64,000 bases of DNA. Origin: Shewanella subflava (GTDB lineage: Bacteria > Pseudomonadota > Gammaproteobacteria > Enterobacterales > Shewanellaceae). Below, piece by piece: positions 16,559 to 26,518 of the stretch. Below the pieces are notes generated by a model. It was given only the letters and a program-made list of their open reading frames with translations. It was not told the DNA's origin and did no database searches. Positions within the stretch are counted from its first letter, which is position 1. Every line of letters starts with the position of its first letter. The stretch is taken from the NCBI RefSeq assembly GCF_025971955.1, contig NZ_JAPDMX010000030.1:127752-191751 (forward strand). Reading direction: 5' to 3'. The translations under genes and the position numbers were made by a program.

Positions 16559-17194
16559 CTAATTAACCCAAGGACTTAATATGTTTGGTTTTTCAGAAAA
16601 AGATAAATCCTGTATCGATTCAATCTGTTTTGAACTTAAGGTGACGCGAGACTGTATCGTAGCTGTTTTACCATTCATCGTCATAGTGAGTGGTTTATCA
16701 TCCACAAACTCAAATGTCAGCCCTGTTAATGGCTTTCTGAAATATTTCATAGGAAAACCTTGCAGGGTGTCAAGTAGACCGTTCATATCATCAAGAACTA
16801 ACTGTAACGATTTGCCAGTGTAACGAATCAAGGTTTCACGTGCCCTAACCTGCATAGCGATGCCGCATTGACTCGAATCCCCCTGTACTTCAATATTAAC
16901 TAGGCCACGATTTGATTTTAAATCATCATCAAATGGCATAAAAATACGTTGGTCTTTAGTATAGGTGAGCGGAAATGATTGTGATTCAGTGGTGATATTA
17001 CCTGATACAATGGTGCAGTTTTCTGATTTAGGTACGCTAAAGACTAATTCTACATAGGGATAACTGGCTTTATTGACCCGTTTTAACGGATTGTAAAAGC
17101 CGCTGTATTCTAAAGAAACGGTATCTGAAATTGCATTAAAACTGGTAAACACTAATAACGTTAACCCTAACACAACACTCTTACGTAATAACAT
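16559..17194 (-). CDS. DUF2987 family exported protein
   Basis: The start at ATG 17194 is preferred because AGGA lies six bases upstream. The 211-residue protein has a signal peptide (cleavage probably after NAIS near residue 22) and the DUF2987 features I recall from Vibrio and Shewanella: LEYSGFYNPLKRVNKA, LTYTKDQRIFMPFDDDL and LQGFPMKYF. Two cysteines near residues 58 and 99 could form a disulfide. It should be periplasmic or outer-membrane associated; function is unknown. Confidence 0.8.
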   Translation of the reverse strand: MLLRKSVVLGLTLLVFTSFNAISDTVSLEYSGFYNPLKRVNKASYPYVELVFSVPKSENCTIVSGNITTESQSFPLTYTKDQRIFMPFDDDLKSNRGLVNIEVQGDSSQCGIAMQVRARETLIRYTGKSLQLVLDDMNGLLDTLQGFPMKYFRKPLTGLTFEFVDDKPLTMTMNGKTATIQSRVTLSSKQIESIQDLSFSEKPNILSPWVN

Positions 17195-17345
17195 AAACAA
17201 TCCTGTTCAAACAATAAACAACTACCAAATATGCCTACAATAATGCATGTTTTTTGCGTTTATCACTGTAATTTATAATACAATCAAGGCTCATATTCTA
17301 TCACATTAATTTACTTAAATTCTCAAGGAAAGAGACCGTAGCCTT

Positions 17346-18263
17346 ATGTTAAATCAACGATTAGCCAGTTTTAATAAAGTAGTTGCCATTGGCGGTGGCC
17401 ATGGTCTTGGTCGCGTTCTGGCTTCTTTGTCTTTTTTGGGCGACAGGCTAACGGGTATTGTAGCAACAACGGATAATGGTGGTTCTACGGGGCGCTTAAG
17501 GCAAGACCAACATACCATCGCGTGGGGTGATTTAAGAAATTGTCTTTCTCATTTGGCGCCAAGACCATCACTCAGTTCACAGCTATTTGATCACAGATTT
17601 GTCGGCAACAACGAACTGTCTGGGCATAATTTAGGTAATGTGATCCTTCATGCGCTCGATCAACTTTGCGTTAGGCCACTTGATGCTGTCAATCTTGTTC
17701 GTTCATTGCTTAAAATCAACACATCAATCATTCCTATGTCTGAAGCCTCTACGCATTTAACCGCATTAACTTATTGCGGTAGTAAAATTATTGGTGAATT
17801 AAGTGTTGATGAAATGAAAGAAGCTCCAGTAGCCTTGAGTCTTGAGCCAGAAGTGGATGCAACAATTGAAGCATGTGAAGCTATTATATGTGCAGATCTT
17901 ATTATATTGGGTCCAGGTAGCTTTTTGACCAGCATCATTCCGCCATTGTTATTGCCAAAAATCGCACAAAGTATTCAACAATCACAAGCAAAAGTGATAT
18001 TAATTGATAATTTAACCAATGAGTATGCGGCAGCGAATCAATTTAGTATCAGTGAAAAAATCAATTGGATCCATCAAGTTGTAGGAGCTGAAATAATCAG
18101 TGATGTGATTCAACAATCAACTCTTTCTGCCATTGAGCATTCTGACAATTCTGAACATTCAGAAATTAAGTTTCATCAATTTGATTTAGTCAGTTCTCAT
18201 CACAAAGGGTTACACGATAAAACCGCATTAGGTGATGCTATCTGTCAGATAACACGCAAATAA
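17346..18263 (+). CDS. YvcK/CofD-like protein (gluconeogenesis factor family)
   Basis: The 305-residue protein shows the CofD-like fold signatures: IGGGHGLGRVL near residue 15, TDNGGSTGRLR near residue 42, DLRNCLSHLA and LGPGSFLTSI near residue 193. Family members such as YvcK bind UDP-sugars and affect carbon metabolism and cell shape; CofD itself is a transferase, but this branch lacks a known F420 pathway here. AAGGAAAGAGA precedes the ATG. A terminator follows. Confidence 0.88.
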   Translation: MLNQRLASFNKVVAIGGGHGLGRVLASLSFLGDRLTGIVATTDNGGSTGRLRQDQHTIAWGDLRNCLSHLAPRPSLSSQLFDHRFVGNNELSGHNLGNVILHALDQLCVRPLDAVNLVRSLLKINTSIIPMSEASTHLTALTYCGSKIIGELSVDEMKEAPVALSLEPEVDATIEACEAIICADLIILGPGSFLTSIIPPLLLPKIAQSIQQSQAKVILIDNLTNEYAAANQFSISEKINWIHQVVGAEIISDVIQQSTLSAIEHSDNSEHSEIKFHQFDLVSSHHKGLHDKTALGDAICQITRK

Positions 18264-18288
18264 AAATGAACTGTATAGGCAGTCATGT

Positions 18289-18319
18289 CAGTCAGATAAA
18301 CTGACTGGCGTTATTTTTT
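18289..18319 (+). terminator. Terminator after the YvcK-like gene
   Basis: CAGTCAG (18289-18295) pairs with CTGACTG (18301-18307) across a five-base loop, followed by GCG and a T-rich run. Confidence 0.75.
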
Positions 18320-18548
18320 GTCAATATTTACAGGGTTTTCATTTCACTTGTATTGGATAAAAGCGCGGCTCACGCCTGAACGAAAAGACAACAAACTCCG
18401 CTTTTTGGTTAAATCAGTAAATTTTTACGCAATGCCGGCAAGCATTGGCTGATAAACTCTTGAGGCAACAGTCGCTGAAGCGCAGCAGCTTCAATGTTTG
18501 ATAAACAACGGTTTACAAGATTATATTGCTAACTAACCGCATAGAAAA

Positions 18549-18578
18549 AGGCCTGCAACATTTTTATTGCAGGCCTTA
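18549..18578 (-). terminator. Terminator of the aminotransferase gene
   Basis: AAGGCCTGCAA (18549-18559) pairs perfectly with TTGCAGGCCTT (18568-18578); reading leftward the stem is followed by a T run. It lies about 85 bp after the stop of the leftward gene. Confidence 0.85.
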
Positions 18579-18663
18579 ATACATCAATTAATAAAGCAGT
18601 CAACCGCTGTAAAAAATACTTATCAGATCGGCGTGCTTAGGTAGTACTTATTGTTACCGAATA

Positions 18664-19857
18664 TTAAAGCACTTGGGCAATTGCCTTACACACAGCCGGC
18701 ATATTGTCTTTGGTCAAACCCGCAACACTAATTCTGCCTGATCCGACGATATAAATAGCAAATTCATCACGTAAACGGTTAACTTGTTCCTTGTTTAGTC
18801 CAGAGAAACTGAACATACCATTCTGGCGTGAAATAAAGCTAAAGTCTTGGCTGACGCCTTCTGCTTTCAGACTGTCAACAAATAAGGTACGCATTTGCGC
18901 AATGCGCTCACGCATTTCAGCTAATTCTGCTTCCCATTCAGCTTTTAACATATCATCAGCTAAAATAGTGCTCACAATTAAACCGCCATGGGCAGGTGGA
19001 TTTGAATAATTTGAACGAATTGTCTTTTTAATTTGGCTGAAGCTGCGCTCTGCCGTTGCTTTATCTTCAGCAACTAATGTAACTGCGCCAATACGTTCAT
19101 TGTACAAACCAAAGTTTTTTGAAAAAGAGTTAGCAATTAATAACTCAGGCACAACCTTTGCTACCGCACGTAAACCTTGAGCATCTTCTTCAATACCTGC
19201 TCCAAAACCTTGGTAAGCAAAGTCAAACAAAGGCAATAATGACTTCTCTAAGCAAAGTTGGCCAACCAGTTTCCATTGTTCAATGTTTAAATCAATGCCC
19301 GTAGGATTATGACAACATCCATGCAGTAACACTATGTCTCCAGCAGATGCTTGATCTAAGTCAGCTAACATTGCGTCAAAATCCATATCATGCGTGGCTG
19401 CTACGTAATATTGATATTGCTTAACCGTTAATCCCGCTGTTTCAAAAATATTTTGATGATTCGCCCAGGTCGGATTACTCACCCATATGGTTTTAGATGT
19501 GGTGTTTGTAGCTAAAAAGTCAGCCGCAACACGTAATGCTCCGGTTCCACCTGGCGCTTGTGCGGTCACCGCGCGATGTTGCTTAACTAATTCACTATTT
19601 TCACCAAACAATAATGTCTGCACGACTTGGTTGTAGGCTTGAACGCCTTCAATTCCGAGGTAATTTTTGGTTTTTTCGATTTCAAGTAACTTAGCTTCGG
19701 CTTTTTTTACTGACTTAAGCACAGGAGTTTGACCCGCTTCGTCTTTATAAATCCCTACCCCTAAATTCACTTTATGGGCACGGTTATCCGCTTTAAAGGT
19801 ATCAGTTAAGCCTAAGATAGGATCCGCAGGTGCTTGAGAAACTTGAGAGAAAATCAT
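18664..19857 (-). CDS. aspC: Aspartate/aromatic amino acid aminotransferase
   Basis: A PLP enzyme that interconverts aspartate or aromatic amino acids with their 2-oxoacids. The 397-residue product resembles E. coli AspC along its length, from [13 protein letters not shown] at the N terminus through [22 protein letters not shown], the PLP lysine in [14 protein letters not shown] and NYSNPPAHG. TyrB has the same fold and the two cannot be separated by eye, so tyrB is an acceptable alternative name. It is a single gene with its own terminator. Confidence 0.9.
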   Translation of the reverse strand: MIFSQVSQAPADPILGLTDTFKADNRAHKVNLGVGIYKDEAGQTPVLKSVKKAEAKLLEIEKTKNYLGIEGVQAYNQVVQTLLFGENSELVKQHRAVTAQAPGGTGALRVAADFLATNTTSKTIWVSNPTWANHQNIFETAGLTVKQYQYYVAATHDMDFDAMLADLDQASAGDIVLLHGCCHNPTGIDLNIEQWKLVGQLCLEKSLLPLFDFAYQGFGAGIEEDAQGLRAVAKVVPELLIANSFSKNFGLYNERIGAVTLVAEDKATAERSFSQIKKTIRSNYSNPPAHGGLIVSTILADDMLKAEWEAELAEMRERIAQMRTLFVDSLKAEGVSQDFSFISRQNGMFSFSGLNKEQVNRLRDEFAIYIVGSGRISVAGLTKDNMPAVCKAIAQVL

Positions 19858-20209
19858 TACAACATTCCTAAAAATAGTGAAATACAGATTAGTGAAGCTC
19901 TTTATACCACCCTAGCGCAATTCTGAGTAGTGAGAAGTTTGATTGATTAATCGATAAAGACACTAAACTTAAGATATATCAAAAAAATGACAAATTAATG
20001 CAGATAATTAAATAATATTGCTTATTTTTTATTATCTATAATGAACATATTGAGCTGATGGGGACTAACTGATAACCACGACAGTCTTGTTGAGGGGATA
20101 GATGACCAATCTTAAAAATCATTGCTCCTAACTTATTAAGTATAATTAAAAGATTGTTGATATTTAGCAATAAAAAAAGCCTCATCGTTTGATGAGGCTT
20201 TCTCTAATT
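19858..20209. other. Intergenic stretch upstream of the aminotransferase gene
   Basis: AT-rich and without a supported gene. It should contain the promoter of the leftward aminotransferase gene and, at its right end, the terminator of the tRNA. Confidence 0.5.
20176..20201 (-). terminator. Terminator after tRNA-Asp
   Basis: AAAGCCTCATC (20176-20186) and GATGAGGCTTT (20191-20201) form a perfect 11-bp stem with a four-base loop and a T run on the leftward transcript. Confidence 0.9.
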
Positions 20210-20286
20210 TGGCGGAGCGGACGGGACTCGAACCCGCGACCCCCGGCGTGACAGGCCGGTATTCTAACCAACTGAACTACCGCTCC
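20210..20286 (-). tRNA. tRNA-Asp (GTC)
   Basis: The leftward sequence folds as a standard 77-nt tRNA: acceptor GGAGCGG pairing with CCGCTCC, D-loop with AGTTCAGTTGGTTAGAA, anticodon loop CTGTCAC giving anticodon GTC, and T-loop GGTTCGAGTCC. CCA is encoded. It appears to be a single-gene transcript with a terminator nine bases downstream. Confidence 0.98.
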
Positions 20287-20448
20287 AAATTCTTTGTAAG
20301 TTAATTATTCAATTAACCTACTGAAAACTAGGCTTAATAACTTGTCGTTTTCAATTGCGTTGAATAATAATGCTGGTGAATTATATCGTCAACTCTTTTT
20401 TTAAAAAATACTATCGTTTTGTCAAAAAATGAACAGTCTCAGCCAAAT

Positions 20449-21786
20449 CTAGCGCTTATCATCGGGAAGCATTAAGTCAATATCATCCAATGAAAGGCTA
20501 TTTTCTGTGCCGCCTTTTTTTAGCTCTTGCTCTTTTAAGCGTATTTCCGCCGCGGCAAGGGCTTTTGCTAGCGCTTGTTTTTTACGCCAGATAATAAAAC
20601 CTATAATACCTAACAACAACAAGATACCGTTTATTGTTGCAATCCAAAAAATGGCATCATTTTTGGCTTTTTGCTCTTCAATTAAGGCCAGTTGTGCCGC
20701 TTTTGCCGCCAATTCCTCTGCGCTTGGCGGTGGTGCTGGGGGCTCAACCAGGTTAAAAAACATTTCTGGAATATTCAGTAAAATTTCACGACCACGTATT
20801 GCGGTACTGGATACGGTGCCTTTAACACGGTAGCTTCCATATTCAGAAACTGAGGGTAGCGCTAGCATATATTCTGGAGTAGGAATATCCATTAGTACCA
20901 CTGGAATTTGTAAACCTGCTGGGCCAACTAATTCAAGTTGTAAATGTGTTTGCGAAAGAAGTACTTCGGCTTCATTGACTGATATCGCTAGATGCCAGGT
21001 GCCAGTTAATGGATCCTCTGGAGCAACCATTTTGACGTTTATGGGCTGCCTTGATAATAAAAAAGGCATATTGTATTCACGTTCAAAAATATTATTACGG
21101 GCTGTTACGGTTAAATTATAATGACCTGCAGGTTGTTCTAAATTGATGCTGCCAGTAAATATGCCATCATCGGGTCGCTCATCTAACTCTTCGCCGTTAT
21201 CTTTATATGCACCAACTATAACTGTCCCCGTAGCAAAATTGTCATCTCCGGGTTGATGATCACTGGTGAACTTTGCTGTCCACTCGATCATGAACTCTAA
21301 ACCAGGCATGCGCATGGTTAAATCATCTGCCGTTAATCTTGACGCAACTTTTAGGCGCTCGCCTTGATATAAAGGTTGCGGTAACGGCTCAACATCAATA
21401 TTGATTTCAGACACTTTTTCAATTTTTGAGCCAGGTAAAACATCACCGAGTAACTGCCATGGTCCTGCTGTTGGATTAGCAATGGCTATAATATCACCCG
21501 TGATACCGTCCACCCACTTAACAGAACTAGGATGACGCGATGAGTACCATTTACTTCCATCGGGCTGCACTACAACAACGGGCGATGATCCATAATTGCG
21601 TTGAACAATTAAGGTAACTTGCTCAACTTTATGGTCGATACGAAAACGGTTTTTTAATTCCATAGCATAAGGTGCAGGAACATAATCACTGAAGGAATCA
21701 GTGTTATTAGCAGCATTCGCTACCACTGGTAGCATAAAACAAGCGCTGATTAAAACCGAGAAAAGATGAGCACCCTGTATTTTCAT
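20449..21786 (-). CDS. TIGR03503-type membrane-anchored protein
   Basis: I place the start at ATG 21786, giving a signal peptide directly (MKIQGAHLFSVLISACF); a GTG at 21813 inside dnaQ would add nine residues. The protein has a periplasmic beta-sandwich-rich region (about residues 30-340), a proline-rich linker with PPAPPPSAEELAAKAAQ, one membrane helix near residue 385-405 (FWIATINGILLLLGIIGFII) and a basic helical cytoplasmic tail. This architecture matches the TIGR03503 family of Shewanella and relatives as I remember it. Function is unknown. It overlaps no other gene with this start and follows dnaQ closely. Confidence 0.8.
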   Translation of the reverse strand: MKIQGAHLFSVLISACFMLPVVANAANNTDSFSDYVPAPYAMELKNRFRIDHKVEQVTLIVQRNYGSSPVVVVQPDGSKWYSSRHPSSVKWVDGITGDIIAIANPTAGPWQLLGDVLPGSKIEKVSEINIDVEPLPQPLYQGERLKVASRLTADDLTMRMPGLEFMIEWTAKFTSDHQPGDDNFATGTVIVGAYKDNGEELDERPDDGIFTGSINLEQPAGHYNLTVTARNNIFEREYNMPFLLSRQPINVKMVAPEDPLTGTWHLAISVNEAEVLLSQTHLQLELVGPAGLQIPVVLMDIPTPEYMLALPSVSEYGSYRVKGTVSSTAIRGREILLNIPEMFFNLVEPPAPPPSAEELAAKAAQLALIEEQKAKNDAIFWIATINGILLLLGIIGFIIWRKKQALAKALAAAEIRLKEQELKKGGTENSLSLDDIDLMLPDDKR

Positions 21787-21794
21787 TAAACGAT

Positions 21795-22523
21795 TTATCC
21801 TCTCCAGAGGCACTTACCTGATTTAGCAACTAAATCAAGTCTTTGTTCATGTAATACTATTTCATCGGCCGAGGCGTTGATCACTTTAAGATTAAACGCA
21901 TTTTGTTCAATTCTTTTAATCCCGCCAGCCTCTTGCCCCGCTTTCTCACTCGATAAATTAAATTTGATTTGACCACCGGTCATAATCAAATACACATCCG
22001 CTAAAATTTCAGCATCGAGTAATGCGCCGTGGTATGTTCGCCGGGAGTTATCTATACCGTAACGACGGCACAAAGCATCAAGGTTATTTTTCTGGCCGGG
22101 ATGTAAGCGTTTTGCGATGGCTAAGCTGTCAAGGATGCTACAGATATCTTTAGTTTTCGGCCCAACAGGATTGAGTTTCGAAAATTCATGATCCATAAAA
22201 CTAACATCGAAGGTTGCGTTATGTGCAACAATTTCAGCGCCATCGATAAAGTTAATAAAGTCTTGGGCTATTTGATGAAACCTTGGCTCACCTGCCACGC
22301 GCTCGTCAGTAATACCGTGAACTTGAATGGCTTCTGGGTCAATTAATTGCCCAGGATTAATGTATTGATGATACGTTCTCCCCGTCAATCGACGATTGAT
22401 AACCTCTACGCAACCAATCTCAATGATCCTATGGCCAATATATACAGGGCCTCCAGCTTGGTTCATGCCCGTTGTTTCAGTATCTAAAATTATTTGTCGT
22501 GATGCGGATGAAATGATATTCAT
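21795..22523 (-). CDS. dnaQ: DNA polymerase III epsilon subunit (3'-5' exonuclease)
   Basis: Epsilon proofreads replication. The three exonuclease motifs are present: DTETTG near residue 16 (Exo I), HNATFDVSFMDHE near residue 97 (Exo II) and HGALLDAEILADVY near residue 161 (Exo III-epsilon). The 242-residue length is normal. It is divergent from rnhA, with 70 bp between the starts, the same pairing as in E. coli. Confidence 0.96.
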   Translation of the reverse strand: MNIISSASRQIILDTETTGMNQAGGPVYIGHRIIEIGCVEVINRRLTGRTYHQYINPGQLIDPEAIQVHGITDERVAGEPRFHQIAQDFINFIDGAEIVAHNATFDVSFMDHEFSKLNPVGPKTKDICSILDSLAIAKRLHPGQKNNLDALCRRYGIDNSRRTYHGALLDAEILADVYLIMTGGQIKFNLSSEKAGQEAGGIKRIEQNAFNLKVINASADEIVLHEQRLDLVAKSGKCLWRG

Positions 22524-22593
22524 TTATTTAGTCATCTTCATGTTGTGGGTATACTAACGTCAAAGTTTTCTTAATATTAAGTGTAGCAATTCG

Positions 22594-23067
22594 ATGACTG
22601 AACTAAAACAACTTCATATTTATACTGATGGGTCATGTCTTGGTAATCCGGGTCCTGGCGGTTATGGTGTTGTCATGAAATATAAACTGCAGCAAAAGGA
22701 ATTATCAGCCGGTTATCAGTTAACCACCAACAACCGTATGGAACTATTAGCTCCAATCATTGCTTTAGAGTCCTTGTATGATAGTTGTAACATTATTCTG
22801 ATCAGTGACAGTCAGTATATGCGTAAAGGGATCACACAGTGGATCCATGGTTGGAAGAGAAAACACTGGATAACCTCTGCCAATGAACCCGTTAAAAATG
22901 TCGATTTATGGAAAAGATTAGATGCTGTCAGTCAAAAACATAAAATTGATTGGCGCTGGGTGAAAGGTCACTCCGGCCAAATCGAAAACGAACGTTGTGA
23001 TGAATTAGCACGGGTTGCCGCAATGGGCAAAAACCTGCTGGATGATGAACATTACCACGCAAACTAA
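22594..23067 (+). CDS. rnhA: Ribonuclease HI
   Basis: RNase HI cleaves RNA in RNA-DNA hybrids. The carboxylate set is complete: Asp in [16 protein letters not shown] near residue 11, Glu in MELLAP near residue 49, Asp in SDSQYM near residue 71 and the last Asp in ERCDELA near residue 135, with the WVKGHSG His loop. The 157-residue length is standard. The 3' end overlaps the converging methyltransferase gene by 4 bp. Confidence 0.97.
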   Translation: MTELKQLHIYTDGSCLGNPGPGGYGVVMKYKLQQKELSAGYQLTTNNRMELLAPIIALESLYDSCNIILISDSQYMRKGITQWIHGWKRKHWITSANEPVKNVDLWKRLDAVSQKHKIDWRWVKGHSGQIENERCDELARVAAMGKNLLDDEHYHAN

Positions 23068-23801
23068 CTCTTTATTCGTGATTTCAATCCTGCCCGCCCC
23101 GCACTTGGCGCTGCAGACCAATTAGTGGATTTTACCTTTTGTTTATCTCTTATAGGTGTTAACGGTGTATCCACTTTTTTTGCCACAATAAGGTAAATTC
23201 CGCCCGTACTTGGAAGCCATTTTTCAAGTTGATTATGCCAAGCAAATGTGCTCGGATAGTCTGTCAATAAATGGTGATACACCAGTCTTTCATCGGATAA
23301 GATTTGATACCCCAATAAACCTAGCCAATCTTTTACCCTTGATGGCATAAAAAAATGTCCACACCAAGGGGCTACATTCTGAAACTGCGGTAATAATTTA
23401 CCAAAAAACAGTGGGCTAATCGGATTAAATCCACTCAGAATGATGTGCCCGCCTGAGACTATTACCCTATCTATCTCTCGCAGAACACGGTAAGGATCTT
23501 GCTCAAACTCAAGTAATGAAGTCATTAACACTGTGTCGATAGAACTACTCTGCAATGGTAAGTCTTTTGTAGAGGCTTGAATAACACCGCCTTCACTTTC
23601 AAAAAGGCTAAAATGATGATTGATTTGACACTGTAAACTGTTTATTTCAGCACTTAAGGGGCCTAATTTTAAAAGATGGTAACCAAACAGCCTCGGCCAC
23701 CACAGATTTAAACGGTCTTCCAACTCGGTTTTCAGTTGCTCACCTGAAGCGAATTCAAGCCAACTTAATGGTGAGCAAGCTTCGGTCGGAATATGTGCCA
23801 A
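23064..23801 (-). CDS. YafS-like SAM-dependent methyltransferase
   Basis: I choose the TTG at 23801, because AAGGAG sits six bases before it; a longer frame would start within that site. The protein has the class I methyltransferase pattern in degraded form ([19 protein letters not shown] near residue 80 and [20 protein letters not shown] near residue 110) but no clear GxGxG motif. Gene order gloB-methyltransferase-rnhA-dnaQ equals the E. coli yafS region. The substrate is unknown. Confidence 0.8.
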   Translation of the reverse strand: MAHIPTEACSPLSWLEFASGEQLKTELEDRLNLWWPRLFGYHLLKLGPLSAEINSLQCQINHHFSLFESEGGVIQASTKDLPLQSSSIDTVLMTSLLEFEQDPYRVLREIDRVIVSGGHIILSGFNPISPLFFGKLLPQFQNVAPWCGHFFMPSRVKDWLGLLGYQILSDERLVYHHLLTDYPSTFAWHNQLEKWLPSTGGIYLIVAKKVDTPLTPIRDKQKVKSTNWSAAPSAGRAGLKSRIKS

Positions 23802-23890
23802 AGAAATCTCCTTCAATTTACCTGATAGTTTGCAGTCAAACGCAGTAATGTTTACTCTAGCAAATCTGTTAGCGAAACTCGAGAATCATC

Positions 23891-24676
23891 ATGTATAAAA
23901 CCCACCGAATTCCGGCATTTAACGATAATTATATTTGGGTTATTGAAGACACTCAGGGGGCGGCTTATGTGGTCGATCCGGGATGTGGCAAAAGTGCCAT
24001 ACATTATTTAACCTCTCACAACATCCAATTAGTGGGTATTTTAATTACCCATCACCATAAAGATCACACGGGCGGAATTGCATTATTACAGCAAGCTTAT
24101 GGTCAAAAATTGTCAGTGTATGGTCCTAAAATTGAAGCCATTGGCGGTTTAACTTCACCCATTAGTTTAGCCGAGCACACTTCAATAACACTCACCCTGA
24201 AACATTGGTCACTGCCTATTCAAGTCTATAGTGTGCCTGGACACACTCTTGGTCATATCGCTTACCTGATTGATGACAATTTATTTTGCGGCGACACTTT
24301 ATTTAGTGGCGGGTGTGGACGCATGTTTGAGGGCACTGCGGCACAAATGAGTCAGTCACTTTCTTTATTGGCCTCGTTACCCGATTCAACTCAGGTTTTT
24401 TGCGCCCATGAGTATACTCAATCGAATCTCAAATTCGCTACTGCTGTAATGCCAAGTAATAAAGCGCTAAAAACCTATATCGAAAAGGTCAATCGTTTGC
24501 GCGCTGAAGGATTGCCAACCATTCCATCAAGCATTCTGCAGGAAAAAAAAGTGAATCCATTTTTACGATGTGAGGATGAAGAAATAAAATTAAGCGTTAG
24601 CTCACAATTTAATCAAAAAATTACAGATAATATTCAAGTGTTTAAAAATTTAAGGCTGTGGAAAGATAATTTTTAA
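23891..24676 (+). CDS. gloB: Hydroxyacylglutathione hydrolase (glyoxalase II)
   Basis: GloB hydrolyses S-lactoylglutathione in methylglyoxal detoxification. The metallo-beta-lactamase fold motif THHHKDHTGG is near residue 53, PGHTLGHI near residue 118, CGDTLFSGGCGRMFEG near residue 135 (bridging Asp) and the last His in FCAHEYTQSN near residue 180. The 261-residue length and the C-terminal glutathione-binding region are normal. Confidence 0.96.
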   Translation: MYKTHRIPAFNDNYIWVIEDTQGAAYVVDPGCGKSAIHYLTSHNIQLVGILITHHHKDHTGGIALLQQAYGQKLSVYGPKIEAIGGLTSPISLAEHTSITLTLKHWSLPIQVYSVPGHTLGHIAYLIDDNLFCGDTLFSGGCGRMFEGTAAQMSQSLSLLASLPDSTQVFCAHEYTQSNLKFATAVMPSNKALKTYIEKVNRLRAEGLPTIPSSILQEKKVNPFLRCEDEEIKLSVSSQFNQKITDNIQVFKNLRLWKDNF

Positions 24677-24829
24677 CCTTACATAAAGAGAGTTTAATAA
24701 GACAGGCAAATAAATTTCATCTACAATGCTGGATTCGACATTTCTAGGCTGAGAAAACATCTCGATAAAGTTAGAAAGACATCATATCAGATTTAGATTC
24801 TGAATCTTAGTTTTAGGGATTTTTATTCA

Positions 24830-26386
24830 ATGAAAACAAAGTTATCACTACTTTCTGCTAGTGTAATATTAATGTTGGGCTGTCAATCAATTACCCCCAA
24901 TGTTAATGACAACGCAATTAACGATACTTCGTCGGTAAAAATCCCTGCGAAAACCAGTAAACAGCAGCCTACCACTATTGAAGACATCGAACAGGATGTT
25001 GCCGAGGTTAATGATGTTTGGCAACGTATCCGTGATGGGATGCAACTTAAAATTGCAGAAAAAGAACTCGTTGATAAATATCGACAGTGGTACATAGATA
25101 ACCCTAAACACCTAGAAATAGTGACTCAACGTGCACAGCCATTCCTGTACTTCATCCTTGAAGAAATTGAGAAACGCAACTTACCAACAGAATTAGCTTT
25201 ATTGCCTGTGATTGAAAGTGCTTATAATCCGACAGCTTATTCACCTAGTGATGCTTCTGGACTGTGGCAGTTAACATTACCCACAGCAAATGCATTTAAA
25301 GTTAAAACAAATTGGTGGTATGACGGCAGACGTGATGTAAGAGCATCAACGCTAGCCGCATTAGATCTACTCGAATACCTCTATGTAAAAATGGGTAAAA
25401 ACTGGAATTATGCTATTGCAGCGTACAATTCTGGTGAAGGCCGAGTGCTTAATGCCATTAAACGTAATAAAAATAATGGTAAAGAAACTAATTTTTGGAT
25501 GCTAAAACTGCCAAAGGAAACTGCACATTACGTTCCTCAATTAATGGCGCTTGCAGATATTATTAAACACTCAGATGAGTTAGGTATCCATTTACCCGCT
25601 ATTGAGAATAAGCCTCAAATCGAAATAGTGAATATTGAAAGTCAGTTGGATTTGAATTTAGCTGCCGATATGGCAAAAATTTCCGTAGATGAATTAAAAA
25701 CACTTAATCCTGGATTATTACGCTGGGCAACTGCACCAATGGGGCCACATTTATTAGCGGTACCAGCAGACAATGCTAAATCATTTAAACAATCTCTCGC
25801 CGCACTTGAACCCGATGCCCGTATTAATTGGGTCAGGTATAAAATTAAAGCTGGCGACAGCATTGGTGAAATTGCTCAGCAATTTGAAACATCTCCAACG
25901 ATGATCCGCAATAGTAATGGGATTAAGGGTAATAATATTGTTGCAGGTAAATTCTTAATTATTCCTGTGGCCAGTAAAGATCCAGACTTGGCAAGTATGA
26001 GTGCTGATCAATTACTCGCACGCAAACCCGTGATAAAGTCTAGTAATCAACGCCAAATATACACGGTAAAATCGGGTGACAGTTTATGGGCTATCGCGAA
26101 CAAAAATAGTGTTTCAGTAGACCAAATTACCAAATGGAATAAGCTTAAAAAAGATCAGTCACTCAAAATTGGTCAAAGCCTCGTATTCTATCCTAACCAA
26201 ATCGCTAAAACTGACTCAAATAATGAAAAAGTAGTCAGCTATAAAGTTAAATCTGGAGATTCATTAGTACGTATTGCCGCAAGGTATAAAGTCACTGTTG
26301 CTGATTTAATGGAATGGAACAGTCTGAAAAAGAATAACTATTTACAACCAGGACAGATGTTAAAACTATTAATTAGTAATAGTTAA
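24830..26386 (+). CDS. mltD: Membrane-bound lytic murein transglycosylase D
   Basis: MltD cleaves peptidoglycan glycan strands. A lipoprotein signal ends at lipobox MLGC (Cys18). The SLT domain covers about residues 110-240, with the catalytic Glu in PVIESAYNP near residue 130, and AYNSGEGRV near residue 200. Three LysM repeats of about 45 residues follow, beginning near residues 338, 408 and 471 (YKIKAGDSIG, YTVKSGDSLW and YKVKSGDSLV). Total length is 518. It is a single gene with a terminator. Confidence 0.96.
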   Translation: MKTKLSLLSASVILMLGCQSITPNVNDNAINDTSSVKIPAKTSKQQPTTIEDIEQDVAEVNDVWQRIRDGMQLKIAEKELVDKYRQWYIDNPKHLEIVTQRAQPFLYFILEEIEKRNLPTELALLPVIESAYNPTAYSPSDASGLWQLTLPTANAFKVKTNWWYDGRRDVRASTLAALDLLEYLYVKMGKNWNYAIAAYNSGEGRVLNAIKRNKNNGKETNFWMLKLPKETAHYVPQLMALADIIKHSDELGIHLPAIENKPQIEIVNIESQLDLNLAADMAKISVDELKTLNPGLLRWATAPMGPHLLAVPADNAKSFKQSLAALEPDARINWVRYKIKAGDSIGEIAQQFETSPTMIRNSNGIKGNNIVAGKFLIIPVASKDPDLASMSADQLLARKPVIKSSNQRQIYTVKSGDSLWAIANKNSVSVDQITKWNKLKKDQSLKIGQSLVFYPNQIAKTDSNNEKVVSYKVKSGDSLVRIAARYKVTVADLMEWNSLKKNNYLQPGQMLKLLISNS

Positions 26387-26406
26387 TTTTCAACATCCCC
26401 AGTACC

Positions 26407-26446
26407 AAAAAGCGGTTCAACCTAATAGGCTGTAACCGCTTTTTTA
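26407..26446 (+). terminator. Terminator after mltD
   Basis: AAAAAGCGGTT pairs with AACCGCTTTTT around a 16-base loop, followed by T residues. The poly-A/poly-T flanks make it usable in both directions for the converging BsuPI-type gene. Confidence 0.8.
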
Positions 26447-26518
26447 ATCTTCACAATTTGACTAATGATATTGATATTCAGTTCTGTTTAATCAGGCATG
26501 GTCTGGCAAAACTAGCGT

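Larger units (their letters stand above)
18264..18663. other. Gene-free gap between converging genes
   Basis: Apart from the two terminators described, I see no gene. A leftward stop-free fragment around 18420-18500 (reading ALQRLLPQEF) has no start and no recognised family, and could be a decayed gene end. Confidence 0.5.

Noticed and set aside
18420-18520. Leftward fragment reading ALQRLLPQEF as a transposase remnant
   Set aside because: It is too short, has no start codon and no recognisable IS ends nearby.
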